A stretch of DNA of 64,000 nt, taken from Wyeomyia smithii (lineage: Eukaryota > Arthropoda > Insecta > Diptera > Culicidae). Position numbers and translations under genes: made by a program. Positions 12,315-24,581 of this stretch are shown piece after piece; the stretch's first letter is position 1; every line of letters starts with the position of its first letter. The notes below the pieces were generated by a model. The model saw only the letters and a list, made by a program, of their open reading frames with translations, searched no databases and was not told the DNA's origin. The stretch lies in the NCBI RefSeq assembly GCF_029784165.1, contig NC_073696.1, forward strand, positions 169,994,912-170,058,911, given 5' to 3'.

Positions 12315-13201
12315 GCAGCTATACAGAAATGTTTTACAATTCACGCACTAAATTGACGAAGTTTTCATAACGGATGATTTTATGTGGACTTTTGCTGTAA
12401 TAGCTTTTTAGTATTTATTTAAGCATTGTAAAAACTATTATGTTCGTCCCGATGATAATGATGGATTTTGTTTTTAATGTAGTAGAAAAAAAAAATGAGA
12501 AGTCTACAAAGGTTTGAGAATCGCGCGCGTTACACAGATATAATTGACTACCTTTCTTAAATTAATATATGACATTTTGAAAAATAAAGGTTTTTTTTTA
12601 TTTACATACATACAGATGTATTATGCTGATGTATGTTATGAAAATTGAGTTTTTGTGACACAATAAACTTTTAAGTAGTTCTGGACATACGTCGGATTAC
12701 TCGGGAAAATTATGACACTTTTGATTGTCTTTGGACGTTGAAATTCCTAGCTGTTCTAGGACTTTTTCGGGTTGGAAATTTTCTAGACTTCCCTAGGTGG
12801 GGACATCCTCATGAGTCTCATGTTAAGTTCACGGTTTACCTGTGCTTTGCTTGCTGAGTTCGGCGGTAATGGCTTTGTTGGGACTGTAGCAATTTAGCTG
12901 TGGGCTAGATTGGGTGTTGGCTTAATTCAGATGTGAATAATGTTCAATTGATTGAAAGAAGTAAAATAATTAGAACTTGGTAATCTTGGTCGTAGAACGG
13001 CTTAGAAATTTGTGTTTAAATTTTTTTTATTCAGTAATACTGCATTGGAATATTATGGAGGATTTTATATCTGTATTGACAAAACCAGTCCGTTTTTTTT
13101 TTGCTTTCTGGTTTAATTGAAGTAATAACTAATTATCTAATAGATAAATCGTCTACCTCAAATCTTTGTAGGGGTAAGAGGCGGGACCATCATCATCATT
13201 C

Positions 13202-14000
13202 AGTATTTCCGGTGTCAGATTGATGCCAGAAAATTTGCTGAAAATGACCGAATACCACCCAATATGAATATATTCACAATTAGGGCGATGTACAGAAGCC
13301 AAAAGTCGAGGATGTTGTCATTTCGATAAAACCAATCATTTCGAACGATTTGTCTTTTGACTTTGATCATATCCTATGGCCGATTCGTCGTGCATTTGCA
13401 GACTTCAAACAAACCGCAAGGAATCAATGAACTAGGAACGTTCAAATAGTACGACACCACATTTAAATTATGTTGAGGCCACATATATCGATCAAAGCAG
13501 GTATATTTTTAAATAGTCTTTGAAGTTCTCTTCTTTCCATAACTTTTGAGCCACATATCAAATTGTTATGAAGTTTGTTATTTGTAAGTTTGAGAGATGA
13601 CTCGTTCATATGACACTAGTCCTGTTCAAATAAGTCATATAATCTTTGAGATAATAGACTTTCGTTGTGTTATTAACAATTTAATACATAACGGTTGCCT
13701 AAGTTCGATTATAATCAAATGAAATGGGAACGTGTAGGGCAGTCAAACTTTGAAACCACGTGTTCAATCATAATTCATCAGTTAACCCTTAACTAGCCCC
13801 CTCATCTGATAATAATAATCAAATCGGTTGTGTAGTTTCTGAGATAATGAAGTTTCGTGATTTTCACAAGTCGGCACATTACAAATGAAGTTACAGTTCG
13901 ATTACAGTAAAATTCCATAGGGTCTTCTGAGGCAGCTAGACCATTCATTTGACACTAATTTTGTGGAAATCGGGTCAGCCATCTCTGAGAAAAGTGAGTG
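13202..14000. repeat. 2.5-kb repeat, copy B, right part
   Basis: Resumes copy B after the retrotransposon and parallels copy A from about 4985 to 5770. It runs directly into the assembly gap at 14001, so its right end is not known. Confidence 0.85.
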
Positions 14001-14500
14001 NNNNNNNNNNNNNNNNNNNNNNNNNNNNNNNNNNNNNNNNNNNNNNNNNNNNNNNNNNNNNNNNNNNNNNNNNNNNNNNNNNNNNNNNNNNNNNNNNNNN
14101 NNNNNNNNNNNNNNNNNNNNNNNNNNNNNNNNNNNNNNNNNNNNNNNNNNNNNNNNNNNNNNNNNNNNNNNNNNNNNNNNNNNNNNNNNNNNNNNNNNNN
14201 NNNNNNNNNNNNNNNNNNNNNNNNNNNNNNNNNNNNNNNNNNNNNNNNNNNNNNNNNNNNNNNNNNNNNNNNNNNNNNNNNNNNNNNNNNNNNNNNNNNN
14301 NNNNNNNNNNNNNNNNNNNNNNNNNNNNNNNNNNNNNNNNNNNNNNNNNNNNNNNNNNNNNNNNNNNNNNNNNNNNNNNNNNNNNNNNNNNNNNNNNNNN
14401 NNNNNNNNNNNNNNNNNNNNNNNNNNNNNNNNNNNNNNNNNNNNNNNNNNNNNNNNNNNNNNNNNNNNNNNNNNNNNNNNNNNNNNNNNNNNNNNNNNNN
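14001..14500. other. Assembly gap (500 N)
   Basis: Exactly 500 ambiguous bases, the usual placeholder for a gap of unknown size. A long TA tract starts at its right edge, which probably caused the gap. Confidence 0.99.
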
Positions 14501-15028
<528 letters not shown>

Positions 15029-15178
15029 CAGTCGCCGTTCGATAACTGCAAGACTTTTAACTTCTAGTCACACCTTCTATTCCCGTTCATCTTCGCATTC
15101 CCGCGAAACTACATACATTGCCCGCTTTACTAAACTTCAAATGTAAGTCAATATGACAAAACATGAAATTAGTTCGTA

Positions 15179-16615
15179 AAGTTTTTAAATATTGTTTTTT
15201 CAAGAACATATGTTTTAAACAAATATGACCAACATAAAAACACAGGTTTCTTTCGAAGACAGCATGTTGCTACAATCGTTCTATACTGAGCTAGAGTGTT
15301 TTTTTCATTAAAATATTCCTCAGATTTAAATGCGTATAGGGGAGAAAGAGGCAAACCGGTGCACATCATCAAATACTTTTTTTAAAGATTAGATCTTGTA
15401 CTATAAGCTAGTCAAACTTTGATGCTTGACAATCCATAAATGAATGAGTAGAGTGATGTTTAAGGTATGTATGTTTCTTGGGTTTTCTATACAAAAATGC
15501 ACAAACTACCTGATTCATGAACGATGATTTGTGAATTTATGAAACAGATAACTCGCAATACTTTCAAAATTAGTGAGAACACTTCTTAGGTATATTTAGT
15601 TGTTGATAGGTGCATCCATCAGGCATTCAACGTGAGTAAAATGAACACATAACAGCAATGTTTTTTGTTTTTTTTATTCCATCTTCATCTGTCTCGTTTT
15701 CACTCTCTGTGAAAATTAATATAAGCTTAGCATCTTTTGAAAATTCTTGATGTTTTTTTGCGATTTGACCCGCAAGCCGGCGATACCTTGGTTCTTAAGG
15801 AACCAATAGACGACGTATAAGATCACCGTTAGTAACAGTTCGTGAAATTTTTCGCGTGTGGTCTAGCCTGAACCTTTTTATCACTTTGTTCAGTGATAAT
15901 TGGCCTGATGGAATATTGCATGGTTAATAATGTCCGCACCGTGAAATAATATTTTATGGCAAGTAAAACCAAGGATATATGGACACCAACAAACGAGCAG
16001 TTTTCAAACAATAGTGTTTGAATTTTGATGCGTTAATTTACCGGCCAGATGAAATGACCTGTAGTATTGTAGCGCAACGTTGAATTGCATGTAGATCATT
16101 TGTTGGTTTCCATATATCCTTGGTTTTACTTGCCAGCTACAGTTCATATGTTATGTGTTAATTGTAATCACGTTGAATGACTAATGGATCCATCATGGAT
16201 CAACAACTAAATATACCTAAGAAGTGTTCTCACTAATTTTGAAAGTTTTGCGAGATAATGTTCACAAATCATCGTTCATGAATCAGGTAGTTTGTGCATT
16301 GTTGTATAGAAAACCCAAGAAACATACATACCTAAAACATCACTCTACTCATTCATTTATGAATTGTCAAGTATCAAAGTTTAACTAACTTATAGTACAA
16401 GGTCTAAGCTTTAAAAAAAGTATTTGATGATGTGCACCGGTTTGCCTCTTTCTCCCCTATACGCATTTAAATCTGGGAAATATTTTAATGAAAAAACGCT
16501 CTAGCACAGTATAGAATGATTGTAGCAACATGCTGTCTTCGAAAGAAACCTGTGTTTTTACGTTTTTCATATTTGTTTAGAACATTATGTTCTTGAAAAA
16601 ACAATATATAAAAGT
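15179..16615. mobile_element. 1.4-kb element with ~480-bp inverted arms
   Basis: The left arm (15179-15660) and right arm (16143-16615) are inverted copies over nearly their whole length; for example CAAACCGGTGCACATCATCA near 15353 pairs with its complement near 16426. A second inverted pair lies inside: GGCAAGTAAAACCAAGG at 15958 against its complement at about 16118. The arms have diverged by scattered substitutions. No transposase frame is visible. Long arms with little between them indicate a foldback-type or large non-autonomous DNA element. I could not identify a target duplication. Confidence 0.8.
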
Positions 16616-17135
16616 TATGCTAGAAAAACTAAATTTAAGGGGGTTGACAGCGAAAATGCTTTGTATTTCAGTAAATAGACGTCAAAGAAATTTAGTATCT
16701 TCTGCAAAGTTTCATATTTTGAAAAGTTCTAAAACTTTGCTTAAGAAACCCTCCAGTAGCTGTGCCAGCAAAATATCCTGCAGCGTACGATGGTAACTGT
16801 TGCTGTCGTATGCAAAATAATGGTAACATGTTCCGCAGTGCCTGGAAGTTGACTCGTATGCAGCTCTCGTTTCCTAATGTCGCGTACCTCTAACAGTTAT
16901 ACTCCACTCGCTATTGTGTGACAAACTAGACTGAAGCTGAATTTCCTACACGCAGTCTTTTGTATTGAGTTCAGCGTAGATTTTTGTCATGAGGGCGTGG
17001 CCACGCAGCTTAGAGAAAGAAAAACGGAACAAAATACTTTGTTGAGTCAGAATACGTAGGCAGTGGAATTTATTCCGTCCATGTTATTGTTATCCGTGCT
17101 GGTGAAACAAGGTAATAGCAAGGAAAATGTATGGG
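16616..17135. other. No recognisable feature
   Basis: Mixed-composition sequence of about 520 bp, slightly richer in GC near 16740-16930. The plus-strand frame at 16587-16796 has no family motif. Confidence 0.35.
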
Positions 17136-18048
17136 AAAGCATGACCTTGGAACTTTTCACCTTTTTTTACCATTAGGCAGTAAAGCAACATTGTTAAACA
17201 TTATATCGAACAATTGTTACACATTTTATCTATCCACCGACATATAAATGACTAAGATGCATTAAGTCGTTCGCTTGCTATAATCGATGGAAATCTGACG
17301 CAACATTTGCCAGTTTCATTTGCAATTTCACAAAATGTAATCTAGTTAGAAAACAAAGACGTAGTCCTACGTCAAAATTTTGTTGATATATCACCCAAAA
17401 ATTCAAAATATGGATACGAAATGTGTCATTGCAGGACAGTGACTTCGTGCATATTTTTGAAATTTTCAATAAGGACGCTACAAATTTTATTTTCACTTTA
17501 TGCCACCCCCTTCAAAAATCTTGAACATTGGAAGGGAAAGAAAAAAAAGCTCAAACCATTTTGTTCATTTCATTGGTTTCATTTCATTGGTTTTCCGAAA
17601 GCATGACCTTGGAACTTTTCACCTTTTTTTACCATTAGGCAGTAAAGCAACATTGTTAAACATTATATCGAACAATTGTTACACATTTTATCTATCCACC
17701 GACATATAAATGACTAAGATGCATTAAGTCGTTCGCTTGCTATAATCGATGGAAATCTGACGCAACATTTGCCAGTTTCATTTGCAATTTCACAAAATGT
17801 AATCTAGTTAGAAAACAAAGACGTAGTCCTACGTCAAAATTTTGTTGATATATCACCCAAAAATTCAAAATATGGATACGAAATGTGTCATTGCAGGACA
17901 GTGACTTCGTGCATATTTTTGAAATTTTCAATAAGGACGCTACAAATTTTATTTTCACTTTATGCCACCCCCTTCAAAAATCTTGAACATTGGAAGGGAA
18001 AGAAAAAAAAGCTCAAACCATTTTGTTCATTTCATTGGTTTTCCGACA
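17136..18048. repeat. Recent tandem duplication, 462-bp period
   Basis: Units 17136-17597 and 17598-18048 are almost identical over about 450 bp. A 72-codon minus-strand frame (17278-17496 and 17740-17958) translates identically in both, so the duplication is young. The first unit has an extra CATTTCATTGGTT copy at its right end, which suggests slippage there. The unit contains GACGTAGTCCTACGTCAA, related to the ends of the elements at 48040 and 49631. The shared frame has no known domain and may be chance. Confidence 0.95.
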
Positions 18049-18401
18049 GCATAAATGGTTAATTTAGCAACAAACAAGTCAGGTGACAGCGAGAGTGTCA
18101 TCGAAAGGCAAGCGAAATAAAAAATAATAATAATAAAGTGTTATTTTTCAACATTTATTTGAGTGCAAGTTACAAACGTTATAACTTGCACACAAACTTT
18201 GATCAAAGATATTTCGTTTTTTCGTTTCGGTGTTATTTATTTTTTGCCACCCCCTCTGTTAACTTTAATAACCTTGGACATAAAAAGAATTCGAAATTTG
18301 TATCAGCCTAATTTTTTTAATCTCATTCAAGTTAGTTTCATTTATTTCTGCATGCAAAAAAATCGTGTTATAATCACCAGTGATTTCATCTTCAAATAAA
18401 T
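18049..18401. other. No recognisable feature
   Basis: AT-rich sequence without repeats that I can match elsewhere in the window. Confidence 0.35.
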
Positions 18402-18603
18402 TAATACATTATTTTGATATGGTTGCAGTGAAAAATTGATCACAAAAAAATTCAGTGAACTAATGAAATTATCGAAAGTATACTCAAATTTAGCGTAGCT
18501 AACTAGATCGACAACAGTAAAAAAATGTTAGCTGAATTGCTAATCAGCCAACACAAGTTTAGGTTTGCTAATTAGCGAATTAGCGGGATTGTGCCCATCA
18601 CTG
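18402..18603. mobile_element. hAT-like element end with TTAGCG/CTAATTAGC repeats
   Basis: The right end reads GTGCCCATCACTG, giving CAGTGATGGGCAC as terminus, with iterated TTAGCG and GCTAATTAGCG between 18484 and 18583. The inner part, 18402-18462, matches 45620-45690 in inverted orientation. It is related to the remnant at 778-946. The left end was not found. Confidence 0.5.
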
Positions 18604-18973
18604 GTTTTGCTCCACAATCCTAATGATCCTTAACTGATTTTTCTTCGAGACCATATGTATGTATGTATGTATGTAGGTAGAAGCCACCATCAGTCCAAGG
18701 TTATTCCTATGAAAGTGGGTAGACTTACAGTAGATCAAATTTGATCATCCCATGAATTTCACACTATTGTTGTTTATGAAGGGGTAAAATGGGTTTGGCG
18801 GACCCGCAAGCATAGTTTCTTGCGCGCTTTCCGGGGAAGTAAGAATCTCTTTCCAACAACAGGATCTACTCATTAGTTGATCAATTTCGCCGTACCAGCT
18901 TTAACCCACCTGATGGTTTGTTATTTAGAAAGTGCCATCCTACTTGTTTCAGACCTTTTGGAGTTTCCTCCGT
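18604..18973. other. Flank of the 387-bp duplication
   Basis: Contains a short ATGT tetranucleotide run near 18655-18675; otherwise nothing recognisable. Confidence 0.35.
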
Positions 18974-19211
18974 ATGATTCTGGTTGGTTTTCCACTCCAT
19001 CCTCCAGTCTTTACTCGCATGATGCACTGGTTAATCTCCCTTATCCTTCATGTATAATTATACACCCAATCATATATACATATTTACTCACAGTTCACAA
19101 ACAGACACACATACATACACTCGTAGTTAACAGTGAGTGTGTACACTCGTGTATGTGTTTCTATTTGTGATTTATTGAAATATTCTCAAACTTACTTATT
19201 CTTAAACTTAC

Positions 19212-19297
19212 CATATCGCCGAAAACTCGACGCATATCGTTCCGCAATGACCATAGCCGGCCGACTTAGCTCCGTGTGAATTCTCGCTTCAGTCAAA
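19212..19297 (-). CDS. Possible exon, copy 1 (unknown protein)
   Basis: On the minus strand an acceptor-like CGTTACAG precedes 86 nt of open sequence that ends at a consensus donor, ATG then GTAAGT. The frame encodes LTEARIHTELSRP followed by AMVIAERYASSFRRYG, which looks protein-like and uses non-AT-rich codons compared with its surroundings. I do not recognise the family. No matching neighbouring exon was found, so this may be a gene or element fragment or a chance frame. Confidence 0.25.
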
Positions 19298-19598
19298 CTG
19301 TAACGACCACCATGGAGGGCACCCCATTGGGAAGTCGATTGAGTAAAATAACTTTCTGGTATGATTTTGGTTGGTTTTCCACTCCATCCTTTAGTCTTTA
19401 CTCGCATGATGCACTGGTTAATCTCCCTTATCCTTCATGTATAATTATACACCCAATCATATATACATATTTACTCACAGTTCACAAACAGACACACATA
19501 CATACACTCGTAGTTAACAGTGAGTGTGTACACTCGTGTATGTGTTTCTATTTGTGATTTATTGATATATTCTCAAACTTACTTATTCTTAAACTTAC

Positions 19599-19684
19599 CA
19601 TATCGCCAAAAACTCGACGCATATCGTTCCGCAATGACCATAGCCGGCCGACTTAGCTCCGTGTGAATTCTCGCTTCAGTCAAA
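19599..19684 (-). CDS. Possible exon, copy 2 (tandem duplicate)
   Basis: The same 86-nt candidate exon 387 bp away, with the same acceptor and GTAAGT donor. It differs by one visible residue near the end (Arg to Trp in SFWRYG). If the exon is real this would be a tandem exon duplication, but both copies may simply be carried within the duplicated DNA. Confidence 0.25.
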
Positions 19685-20006
19685 CTGTAACGATCACCAT
19701 GGAGGGCACCCCATTGGGAAGTCGATTGAGTAAAATAACTTTCTGGTATGCTTCGAGTACTAAAAATACGTTGGCATCCCCGTTTTTTTTTCATTTTGAG
19801 TAATAACAATTACTTGCGACATAATGTGATGTCATCATTGGCCAAACTATGTATTCTTTGTAATTCATACACAAGTATATATTTCTAATTTAATAAAAAG
19901 TTCAAACAGCTAGAAGTAAACTGTAAGATTATTCTCACTGTTATTTTCGAGTGTGCACAGAAGCTGAAAAAAAAGAAAAAAATTAAAAAAATGTAATGTT
20001 GCCTAT

Positions 20007-20182
20007 TCAGCTTTTTACGCGCCATGATGGCCATCGTTTGCAATGATGAAAAATTTGTTACATGTTACCTACCCTTTTGACAACTCTGCTTACGTCAGTT
20101 TGACTCTTCAACTGACGTAAGCAGGCAGGTTCGTAAATTACGCATTGAAGCACTCGCCATTATGGTGCGTAAAAAGCTGGAT
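20007..20182. mobile_element. Small hairpin element
   Basis: Outer arms CAGCTTTTTACGCGCCATGA (20007) and its complement near 20163-20180 enclose a perfect 13-bp stem, TGCTTACGTCAGT (20087-20099) and ACTGACGTAAGCA (20111-20123), with an 11-nt loop. This has the size and shape of a miniature inverted-repeat element. There is no target duplication I can be sure of. Confidence 0.5.
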
Positions 20183-21202
20183 AAGAATAAGAGTGCACTT
20201 AAAAATACTCCTTCACTGGAACATGTCAAAATAAAGTAAGTTCGAATGCACGACGAATAATAAATGAACAGTACCATACAAATATTGGGGGCTATTCACA
20301 TTTCACGTAGGTTTTTGACGATTTCATCCCCCATTCCCCCTTCGTATACAAACGCCCAAATAAATTCTACAAATTTTGTATATACCGTACATTTCATTGG
20401 TATGAGACGGGCCAACGTAGTTAAAAGCGTTAGCTATTAACAGCTACCTAGGTAACTAAAAGGTACCTACAGAATGACCCTAAAGGTCGCGAACGTGTAT
20501 CGCATAGTGCCATCCAAAAAACTTTATTTCGTAACGGCCTTTTTATCTTTTCTCTAATTTTTGAAAAATGTTCATAGATAATGTTCAAATTGTTGTGTTA
20601 ATTTCTCAAGGGTCACAAGGACAAAGGTTCGAGGTTTGAAAATAATTAGAAAACTAACCCACTGTTGGTTCCTACTACTTTCACGTACCAAACGTGACGA
20701 ACTCGAGCAGAATTTCATTTTCTTCGTTGACCTTAAATTTGGATTTTGTTCACGAAAATAGAAAGTTATACGTACTAGGACTTGAAACGATCAAAGTAAT
20801 TTATTCATAGCTTTAAGAATTTAGAGACATTTCGATAATTTCGGTTCGGTTCGATAATTTTCGTGTTGGTATAATGACTAATTATTTAATTAAATTTGCA
20901 GGAGTTTTCATTATTCAGCGGCTGCGATGAATCTTTAAACGCAACCGGACAGATTGTACCATCAACGGTGCACTGTGTGTCCGAAATGCCGGATTATCAT
21001 TATTTAATGTACCTCGGATTTTCTTTCACCAAAAGTTAGTTTGGGTCCTTACCTTTCAAAATCGACCGGTTTTAAAAAAATCCATTGGGGGAAAATTGAA
21101 TAAAATTGATTTAAATTTTTTATGTATTTTATTTTAATTATACTAATTGTTAATGTTAAATACACTGATAACGTTCAAAATAAATAACTTCATCACAACA
21201 AA
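20183..21202. other. No recognisable gene
   Basis: About 1 kb with a pyrimidine-rich run of CCCCCATTCCCCC near 20330 that resembles the inner part of the GGGAACAT elements at 33514 and 57938. No open frame of note. Confidence 0.35.
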
Positions 21203-21458
21203 CAATATCGCACGCTAGCCTGGGGCTAATGCGGTTTCGATCAACTAGATTAGTTGAGAGAATTCGTTATCGATATTGTTTTCGGCACATTTTGCATGTT
21301 GTAGGATAAGTACAACGATACACCGTGCCCTAGTGTTGAGTCGAGGAAATTTCCAGCTCGAAAAGATCCTCGACCTGATCGGGAATCGAACCCGATATCA
21401 CAACCGTGTGGGAGAGCTAGCCGACCGACTTCGCTAACCACAGAACCACGGGGACCAC
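21203..21458 (-). mobile_element. tRNA-derived SINE, family 1, intact head
   Basis: Read on the minus strand, the element starts GGTCCCCGTGGTTCTG, has an A-box-like TGGTTAGCGAAG and a B-box GGTTCGATTCC. It then has a tRNA-unrelated body (GGGCACGGTGTATCG, ATCGATAACGAATTC) ending near CGTGCGATATTG. These internal promoter boxes are what RNA polymerase III needs. A second copy at 34595-34836 has lost the A-box segment. The tRNA-like head resembles that of the mosquito Feilai family from memory; the body differs. Confidence 0.8.
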
Positions 21459-21590
21459 CAACTCACTTCATGACAATCTTAAGAGTAAAATAGCTTTCCT
21501 AGTAGATTCATAGATTACATGTTGTAGGAAAAATGAGATATATACACGGGTATTGGATAAAACATTACGAAAAAACCCGAACACATTTCT

Positions 21591-23362
21591 AGAGAAACAT
21601 TTCAAAAGGTCCTATCTGACATCGATGCTTGTCAGAGAAAAATGAACTTGAAGTTTTGTGAATCCTTTTCAATTTCCAATTAAAACCGAAATAAGATTCC
21701 ATCCCTTTTATTATCTCAAATGTAAAAAAAGAACGTCATCTGAACTTCTAGTGCTTTCTCAATCGTTTCAATTCTTTTTTCCAGTTTTTATTGATGGTTT
21801 TGTTACATAGGACCTATGTTGTTTTCGTTATCACATAGGACCTATCTGATTGGTCTCTTAGTCACTATCAATGACACATTGGACCTTTGATTTAAATGGC
21901 TTCAAAGGCTTTATATGAAACAGTATATTATTATGATTAACGTTTGATATCCGAATTCGAGATTCATTTCCATGAAAATATTTTCTATCAATTCTTATGA
22001 AAGTTTGGTTTTTTAAACCAAAATTTTTTTTATTTAATTCTCTTTTCTAAATCAAAATTAATAGTAATCAATTAATCACATGATTTTTCAGTGAGGCAGC
22101 TGGGGTGTAGTGGTTTGTGAAACGGTCGCTTAAGACGAAGTGAGGGATCAAAGGGAAATGACAATGTCAAACTCGATTTAAAAGAAAAATGTCATGTTGT
22201 AGGTCATACAAGAACATTGAAAATACGTAAATATATAACACTAATTAATTGAATGATTTATTTGTATTGTTACAATGATTATTATAATTTATTTTCCTAT
22301 TATCAAAATTATTTACTATGCGCATCATTTTCTTCGGGATCCAGATTTCCATCGAAGTGACTATAGAGCATAGGGAAAAAATGTGTGTTTGAAAACATAA
22401 GGTCGTCTCTCGTTAGGTCGTCGTTTACCGAAAGGCCTTCTGAATTTGCTGGCAATATACAGCTATCGTTCGAATCATTCTCGTGGGAATCCTGAATCGC
22501 AAAATCTAGCACTTGAAACTCGTCTGCTGGACACAGGGGGGCGCTCTGTCGGTGGAGTTAAGGTAGCAGCCTCGGAGAAGGAAGGTACCATAGTTACAAC
22601 CAACATATATGGTGTCACGTTTAAAATTTTCTGAATAGTCAGAATTAACAGCTATATTCTTCATAGAATCAGTGACCTGCAACTAGTTGATTTTCCATTT
22701 TTCATCATTTTCAATGATGTTCCTTGGCTGGCAATGATTCAAAAAACCCCTATGACAGTGTGCGAAAGTTTTGTAAATTTTCCTTCTACTCGAATGAGTC
22801 CATGAAACGTCTGTTTCCATCTGGAAAATTCTTCATGAACAAATAATCGCGACGTGAACGACTCTATGAGACTTCGTGAGGGGAGCCTACAACGATGACG
22901 AGGAGATGTTCGAGATCTGTGAATCATATTAGAGGTAATAATGTAGCATCTAAGCTAAACATTTTAATTAAGATTTACCAGGTGCACGCTAGTCGTCCGT
23001 ACCGCTACGTTTTCGGCGTCTTCTGTGGACATCGATTGCGACTTCATTTTTACTTTTTTTCACTTTCTCAAACCGGTAAAGAATATTACACAAAGCTCGA
23101 GGTCCAATCTGCAACTGTCAAAGTTTTTGTTCGTATAACAGATTGGCCTACTAGTAGACAAACGTCCAATCAGAGAGCTGTGCGATATTGTATTATTATT
23201 CAAATTGGACGTTTTCTTGCAAGCTCTGGAATTTTTATGGATATCAAAAATCTATTTTTTTCTCAAAGGAACTTATAGACAAGAAGCTCTTTCATGCGAA
23301 TAAACATAAAATAGGTTTTGTTTACAAATGTCAGATAGGACCTTTTGAAATGTTCCTCGAGA
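21591..23362. mobile_element. 1.77-kb inverted-repeat element with decayed interior
   Basis: The ends are inverted copies: GAAACATTTCAAAAGGTCC near 21596 and its complement near 23332, extending through CTATCTGACAT. The motif GGACCTAT is repeated inside at about 21808 and 21838, with GGACCTT near 21883. The interior holds minus-strand open stretches (22309-22512, rich in Asp, Asn and Ser; 22739-22927, rich in Arg and Ser) that could be remnants of a transposase or passenger gene, but I recognise no domain. A run of six C in the minus strand near 22541 is a possible frameshift point. Right and left ends differ by few substitutions. Confidence 0.6.
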
Positions 23363-23423
23363 TTTATATACTAGTGGTTGATATGCATTTGTTATTCACT
23401 CACAGCATAGTAACCTTGGTTGC

Positions 23424-24581
23424 CAGAGCCGGAATTTAAGGGGGGCTCGGGCCCCCGCATTTTTGGGGCCCCCACAAAACGAGAAAAAGTTCTTTACTCT
23501 ATCAAAAATGAGATTCAGTCAAAAGTTCAATTTACAGCAAGAAAATTTTAACAGACCATTTCAATCTGAAACTTTCCTTTAGTGTTATTTTTTCGCGAGC
23601 GCCAATATCACAACTACATCCATAAGAGTTCACCTTCGATTCTTTTGGAATGACACACATTAACACTTCATTTGAATCGAACCAGCGCGCATGGGAGATC
23701 GAGCAGGAAAGAAAATAATCCACAAGTTGTTTTAATGCATTGCTGTTGATTGCGAAAATAAGTTTGCTTGTCCGAATCAGGGATACCAGATTTGCGTTGA
23801 AAAATGCAGATTTTCAGAGTCCGTGTGCAGATTTTATTGAACTGCAGATGTGTGTAATTTTTTCCTAGTTTCTGTAGGTTATTGCCAGCGTAGCCTTATA
23901 TTTGCGCAGTCTTTCTCAAATTGTGTGCAAATTTTTGCCTGTGGATCGCATTTTTTTTCAAATTGCGGTAGGTTTTTTTTTAGATATCGAGAAAAAATTC
24001 CCGGATTTCGAGCAGTTGCAGACATCTTTCGCAAACATCTAGCACCTCTGGTCCAAATCATTCGACAGTTAGATATATAAACAGTGAGCAAGAACCGAAT
24101 TTATTATTACATTTATTTAAAATGAGCGATCACCACAAAACCCCGCGTATATCAAAGTGGAGTTCAAAAAAGAAGATAACATAAAGAAAAAAATCAAAAA
24201 CTCGTTAGTGCCTTGCAAAAATTATTTTTTTTAAGGATTTATTTGAGCCTAATGATCTCGAACGCAACTGGAGAAAGGTCTTTTTCGAAGATTATTTCTG
24301 ATTGAAAATAGGTTGCGTACGACTATGAAGAGTGAAAGGCTGTCAAACTTAGCATTGTTAAGTTGAGAGTACAATATTCTGAAGGAGCTGAATGTTGATT
24401 ATTCAATTATTAAGTTCTCTGCAAAAAAAAACTCGTAAGAAAAAATTCTAGCAAAACTTTGGTAACCTTTCAATAACAAATAAATGTTTTTAACTCGAAC
24501 GATAAAAAACGGGTTTGTTTTATTTTGGGGCCCCCACTGTAAACTGGGCCCCGGGCCCCCACAATCGTGAATCCGGCTCTG
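23424..24581 (+). mobile_element. hAT element remnant, 8-bp target duplication
   Basis: The element begins CAGAGCCGGAATTTAAGG and ends ATCCGGCTCTG, an inverted terminus. It is flanked on both sides by TTGGTTGC (23416-23423 and 24582-24589), an exact 8-bp target duplication as made by hAT transposases. Subterminal GGGCCCC runs occur at both ends. The interior keeps the transposase C-terminus: NATGERSFSK at about 24259-24288, then a decayed helix; this is the dimerisation region of ZMYM1-like hAT proteins. The rest of the transposase is missing or shattered. Related copies are at 55017 and 56742. Confidence 0.9.

Larger units (their letters stand above)
7939..13201 (+). mobile_element. Non-LTR retrotransposon (CR1/L2-like group), nearly full length, inactive
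   Basis: A 5.26-kb insertion into repeat copy B. The flanks share AGTAT (7934-7938 and 13202-13206), a probable short target duplication. The order is 5' leader, ORF1 with a PHD-like finger and zinc knuckles (8191-9508), ORF2 with apurinic-type endonuclease and reverse transcriptase (about 9527-12314), a 3' region of about 880 bp, and a short CAT-repeat tail (CATCATCATCATT). A PHD-type finger in ORF1 and a simple-repeat tail instead of poly(A) point to the CR1/L2/Crack/Daphne assemblage rather than Jockey; the exact clade is inference. Two frameshifts and one in-frame stop make it non-autonomous, but the decay is slight. Confidence 0.85.
18974..19747. repeat. Tandem duplication, 387-bp period
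   Basis: Units 18974-19360 and 19361-19747 have exactly the same length and differ at only a handful of positions (for example CTGG to TTGG at the start). Each unit contains a possible minus-strand exon, listed separately. The junction has no obvious extra sequence, as expected for a recent unequal exchange or replication-based duplication. Confidence 0.95.

Noticed and set aside
22309..22512. Host exon encoding an acidic protein
   Set aside because: No consensus splice sites in the right frame, and it lies between the inverted ends of a repeat element, so element origin is more likely.
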